Origin: Aureimonas mangrovi
GTDB lineage: Bacteria; Pseudomonadota; Alphaproteobacteria; Rhizobiales; Rhizobiaceae
Direction: 5' to 3'
NCBI RefSeq assembly: GCF_014058705.1
Contig: NZ_CP059692.1
Span: forward strand, 2,299,001-2,363,000
DNA: 64,000 nucleotides
The notes beneath the pieces were generated by a model. That model was given only the letters and a program-made list of their open reading frames with translations. It searched no databases and was not told where the DNA came from. Below, piece by piece: positions 62,414 through 64,000 of the stretch. Position numbers and translations under genes: made by a program. Numbering within the stretch: position 1 is the stretch's first letter; every line of letters starts with the position of its first letter.

Positions 62414-63480
62414 AAGAGCGAACGCCGAAGGCGAGCGCCGATGCGCGGGCCTTCAAGAGCTTCGAAGACCTTTCGATTAACGTCCAGCGCCTTCTCGAAT
62501 GGTGGGGCGACAAGCACCTCAACGAGGTGAAGGGCGCGACGTGTCGCGGCTATGCCGCTCATCGGATGACGCAGCCGGATCGCCGCATCAAAGACCCTGC
62601 GAAGCTGCGCACCGTGACGGCCGCCACCGCCCGCCGCGAACTGGAAGACCTCTCGGCCGCCATCGGCGCCTATCACAAAGAGTATACGCTCGACGCCGTC
62701 CCGCACGTCACGTTGCCGGAGAAGGCCGAGCGCCGCGACCGGTGGCTGACGCGTTCGGAGGTCGCCCGTCTGTTGTGGGCCTGCCTCGGATGGAACTGGG
62801 ATGCGAAGACGAACTCGTTGCGCCGGACGCACCGCGAGCGCGCGCAGACGCGGGCTCGCCGGCGGCACCTCGCCCGCTTCATTCTGATCGGCATCTACTC
62901 GGGCACTCGCCATTCACCGATCGTGCAGGCCCGTTGGATCGAGAGCCTCGAGGCGCCTTACGTCGATGTTGCGCGCGGGGTGCTCTACCGGCGCGGCGCG
63001 CGCGAGCGCAAGACCAACAAGCGACAGCCGCCGGTTCGAATCGTCCCCCGCCTGCTGGCGCACATGCGCCGATGGGAACGGCTCGACCTGGCACGCACCA
63101 ACGCGGATGGGCAGAAGGCGCCGGCGACCCACGTCGTCCATTTCCTCGGCCGCCCCATCGCCGGCACGATTCGCACCGCGTGGGTGAAAGCGTGCCAGGA
63201 TGCAGGCCTTGGTCCGGAGGTTGTGCCGCACATCATGCGCCACTCGGCCGCCACTTGGTTAATGCACGGCGCTGCGCCGATCGGCGAGGCAGCCGGATAC
63301 CTTGGCATGTCGGAACAGACGCTGCGCACCCACTACCAGCACCACCATCCGGACTACCAGGACGGAATGGACCAAGCCTTCGAGCGTGCCCGCGAACGAA
63401 CGGGCAACCGGCCCAAGATTGCCCAAGAAACCCACGAAACGAGGCGAACGAAACGTGGTGAAACCAAGGGTCAGGGCTAG
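62182..63480 (+). CDS. int: Tyrosine-type phage integrase
   Basis: This is a 432-residue recombinase. The N-terminus (MPRPTKPPRLYLRQRRGREGSW, then TGCGAGDRQGAERELARHL) is an arm-binding or AP2-like domain. The catalytic domain has the first Arg in GIYSGTRHSPIVQARW (~243), the HxxR box in VPHIMRHSAATWLMHG (~349) and the nucleophile Tyr in LRTHYQHHHPDYQ (~383). It recombines tRNA-Val attB with attP. The gene ends 30 bases before attR, the standard location. The ATG at 62182 is chosen; the frame upstream is a shadow of the excisionase-like gene. Confidence 0.94.
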   Translation: MPRPTKPPRLYLRQRRGREGSWVILDGGDEIGTGCGAGDRQGAERELARHLTRKYTPKVGGSNPSALRVADILTHHLKERTPKASADARAFKSFEDLSINVQRLLEWWGDKHLNEVKGATCRGYAAHRMTQPDRRIKDPAKLRTVTAATARRELEDLSAAIGAYHKEYTLDAVPHVTLPEKAERRDRWLTRSEVARLLWACLGWNWDAKTNSLRRTHRERAQTRARRRHLARFILIGIYSGTRHSPIVQARWIESLEAPYVDVARGVLYRRGARERKTNKRQPPVRIVPRLLAHMRRWERLDLARTNADGQKAPATHVVHFLGRPIAGTIRTAWVKACQDAGLGPEVVPHIMRHSAATWLMHGAAPIGEAAGYLGMSEQTLRTHYQHHHPDYQDGMDQAFERARERTGNRPKIAQETHETRRTKRGETKGQG

Positions 63481-63510
63481 GAATATCAGCCACTTATAGG
63501 AAGGACATCC

Positions 63511-63558
63511 CGTTTACACCGAGGATGTCGGCAGTTCGAGCCTGTCATCGCCCACCAT
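63511..63558 (+). repeat. attR core (48-bp direct repeat)
   Basis: This is identical over 48 bases to 21746-21793 and contains the 3' half of tRNA-Val from the anticodon stem to one base past CCA. No 5' half is present, so this copy is not a functional tRNA. It marks the right prophage boundary. Confidence 0.95.
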
Positions 63559-63966
63559 CATTTCAGTGGGTTAGCCGCTGCACTTTCGCCGCAGGCCATG
63601 AGCCGACCCCTGAAATTTTCGCCAATCGCAGCTTTACAATACGATTCTCGCGTGGTTGTCCGCCGCAGCCGGATGCCTTTCATCGCCCAACCGATTGGCA
63701 ACACAGTGGACGCGTCGCACCCGCCATCGTCGACGCAAGACCGCCCCGTCGCGCCGCGTTTCGACGGATCGCGAAAGATATGACGCGAGGGTATGGACAA
63801 CCGCCCGGAAACGGTTGCAAGCTCCTGTTGCTGAAGTTTTCAACAGACGGCTTTCCCGCTCACAGAGCGGGCAGTCGCAACGGTTCGACGCGGGCTGAAC
63901 CGCGCCGGATCGAACGTTAACCACGCCTATCGAAGCCGGATTTTAGCCACAGATAAGGATCGCGAA
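63559..63966. other. Intergenic host region right of prophage
   Basis: These 408 bases contain only short frames on both strands with no recognisable product. The right part should hold the promoter of the gene starting at 63967, but none could be assigned with confidence. Confidence 0.4.
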
Positions 63967-64000
63967 ATGAAGCATCGCACGCTCAAGGCCGCCTGTGTCT
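63967..64000 (+). CDS. Start of an unidentified gene, partial (runs off right edge)
   Basis: ATG at 63967 follows AAGGATCGCGAA (AAGGA eight bases upstream) and opens MKHRTLKAACV, a basic N-terminus that could begin a signal peptide. Only 11 codons are visible, so the product cannot be identified. Confidence 0.5.
   Translation, partial: MKHRTLKAACV

Larger units (their letters stand above)
21746..63558. mobile_element. Complete-looking temperate siphophage (HK97-like) prophage in tRNA-Val
   Basis: The element is bounded by perfect 48-bp direct repeats and has a tyrosine integrase next to attR. It carries a complete set of modules: integration, lysogeny control, replication, packaging, head, tail and lysis. 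No interrupted essential gene was found, so it may be inducible. Repeat-to-repeat length is about 41.8 kb. Genes are arranged as a leftward late operon, a leftward early operon, and a rightward early/integration operon from a central switch at about 54.7-55.5 kb. Confidence 0.95.

Noticed and set aside
63511-63558. Second tRNA-Val gene at the right prophage end
   Set aside because: Only the 3' half from the anticodon stem is present; the acceptor 5' strand and D arm are missing.
63525-63920. Plus-strand 131-codon frame right of attR
   Set aside because: It begins inside the att repeat, has no domain or ribosome site and overlaps several equally long frames in other phases.

Overview
This window comes from the chromosome of a high-GC alphaproteobacterium, most likely Hyphomicrobiales (Rhizobiales). 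The nuo gene order followed by birA, the Ala/Lys-rich C-terminal tail on NuoE, and phage genes resembling the alphaproteobacterial cell-cycle regulators GcrA and CtrA all point that way. This is inference from gene content; no database search was possible.

Host part, 1-21745. Bases 1-16372 (minus strand) hold a complete respiratory complex I operon, nuoA-B-C-[GFA gene]-[broken small membrane gene]-D-E-F-G-H-I-J-K-L-M-N, followed by the start of birA, which runs off the left edge. A tRNA-Asp(GUC) gene lies upstream of nuoA. On the plus strand (16978-21295) a MarR-type regulator precedes a three-gene molybdenum hydroxylase operon of the PaoABC (YagTSR) type: a 2Fe-2S subunit, an FAD subunit carrying an extra cysteine-rich cluster loop, and a molybdenum subunit. 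A tRNA-Val(UAC) gene follows.

Prophage, 21746-63558. A complete-looking temperate siphophage of HK97-like architecture is integrated in the tRNA-Val gene, between perfect 48-bp direct repeats (attL 21746-21793, attR 63511-63558). Bases 22049-47695 carry the late genes, almost all on the minus strand: a NusG-like factor, HNH nuclease, small and large terminase, portal, S49 protease, HK97 major capsid, connectors, tail tube, gpG/gpGT chaperones with a -1 slippery site, a 1935-residue tape measure with an embedded hydrolase, tail tip, fibre, endolysin and holin-like proteins. One plus-strand AT-richer moron (35232-35576) interrupts them. Several hairpin/T-run terminators lie inside this late operon, which together with the NusG-like gene at its head suggests processive antitermination.

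Bases 47640-47960 hold an elaborate set of inverted repeats next to a P4-type helicase/primase. A HicAB toxin-antitoxin module with symmetric operators follows. The left early operon (54690 down to 50567) encodes a Cro-like protein, a GcrA-like protein, a ParB-fold protein, a CtrA-like winged helix, a CHC2/Toprim primase and an MT-A70 methyltransferase. The right early operon (55505-63480) encodes small proteins, a MazG-like protein, a DUF2303 protein, a sliding clamp, a cytosine-C5 methyltransferase with about nine internal repeats, an excisionase-like protein and a tyrosine integrase. Between the two lies a LexA/CI-type self-cleaving repressor flanked by five copies of a 17-bp operator. Two of these overlap near-identical divergent promoters, forming a lambda-like switch. 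Host DNA resumes at 63559, and a new gene starts at 63967.
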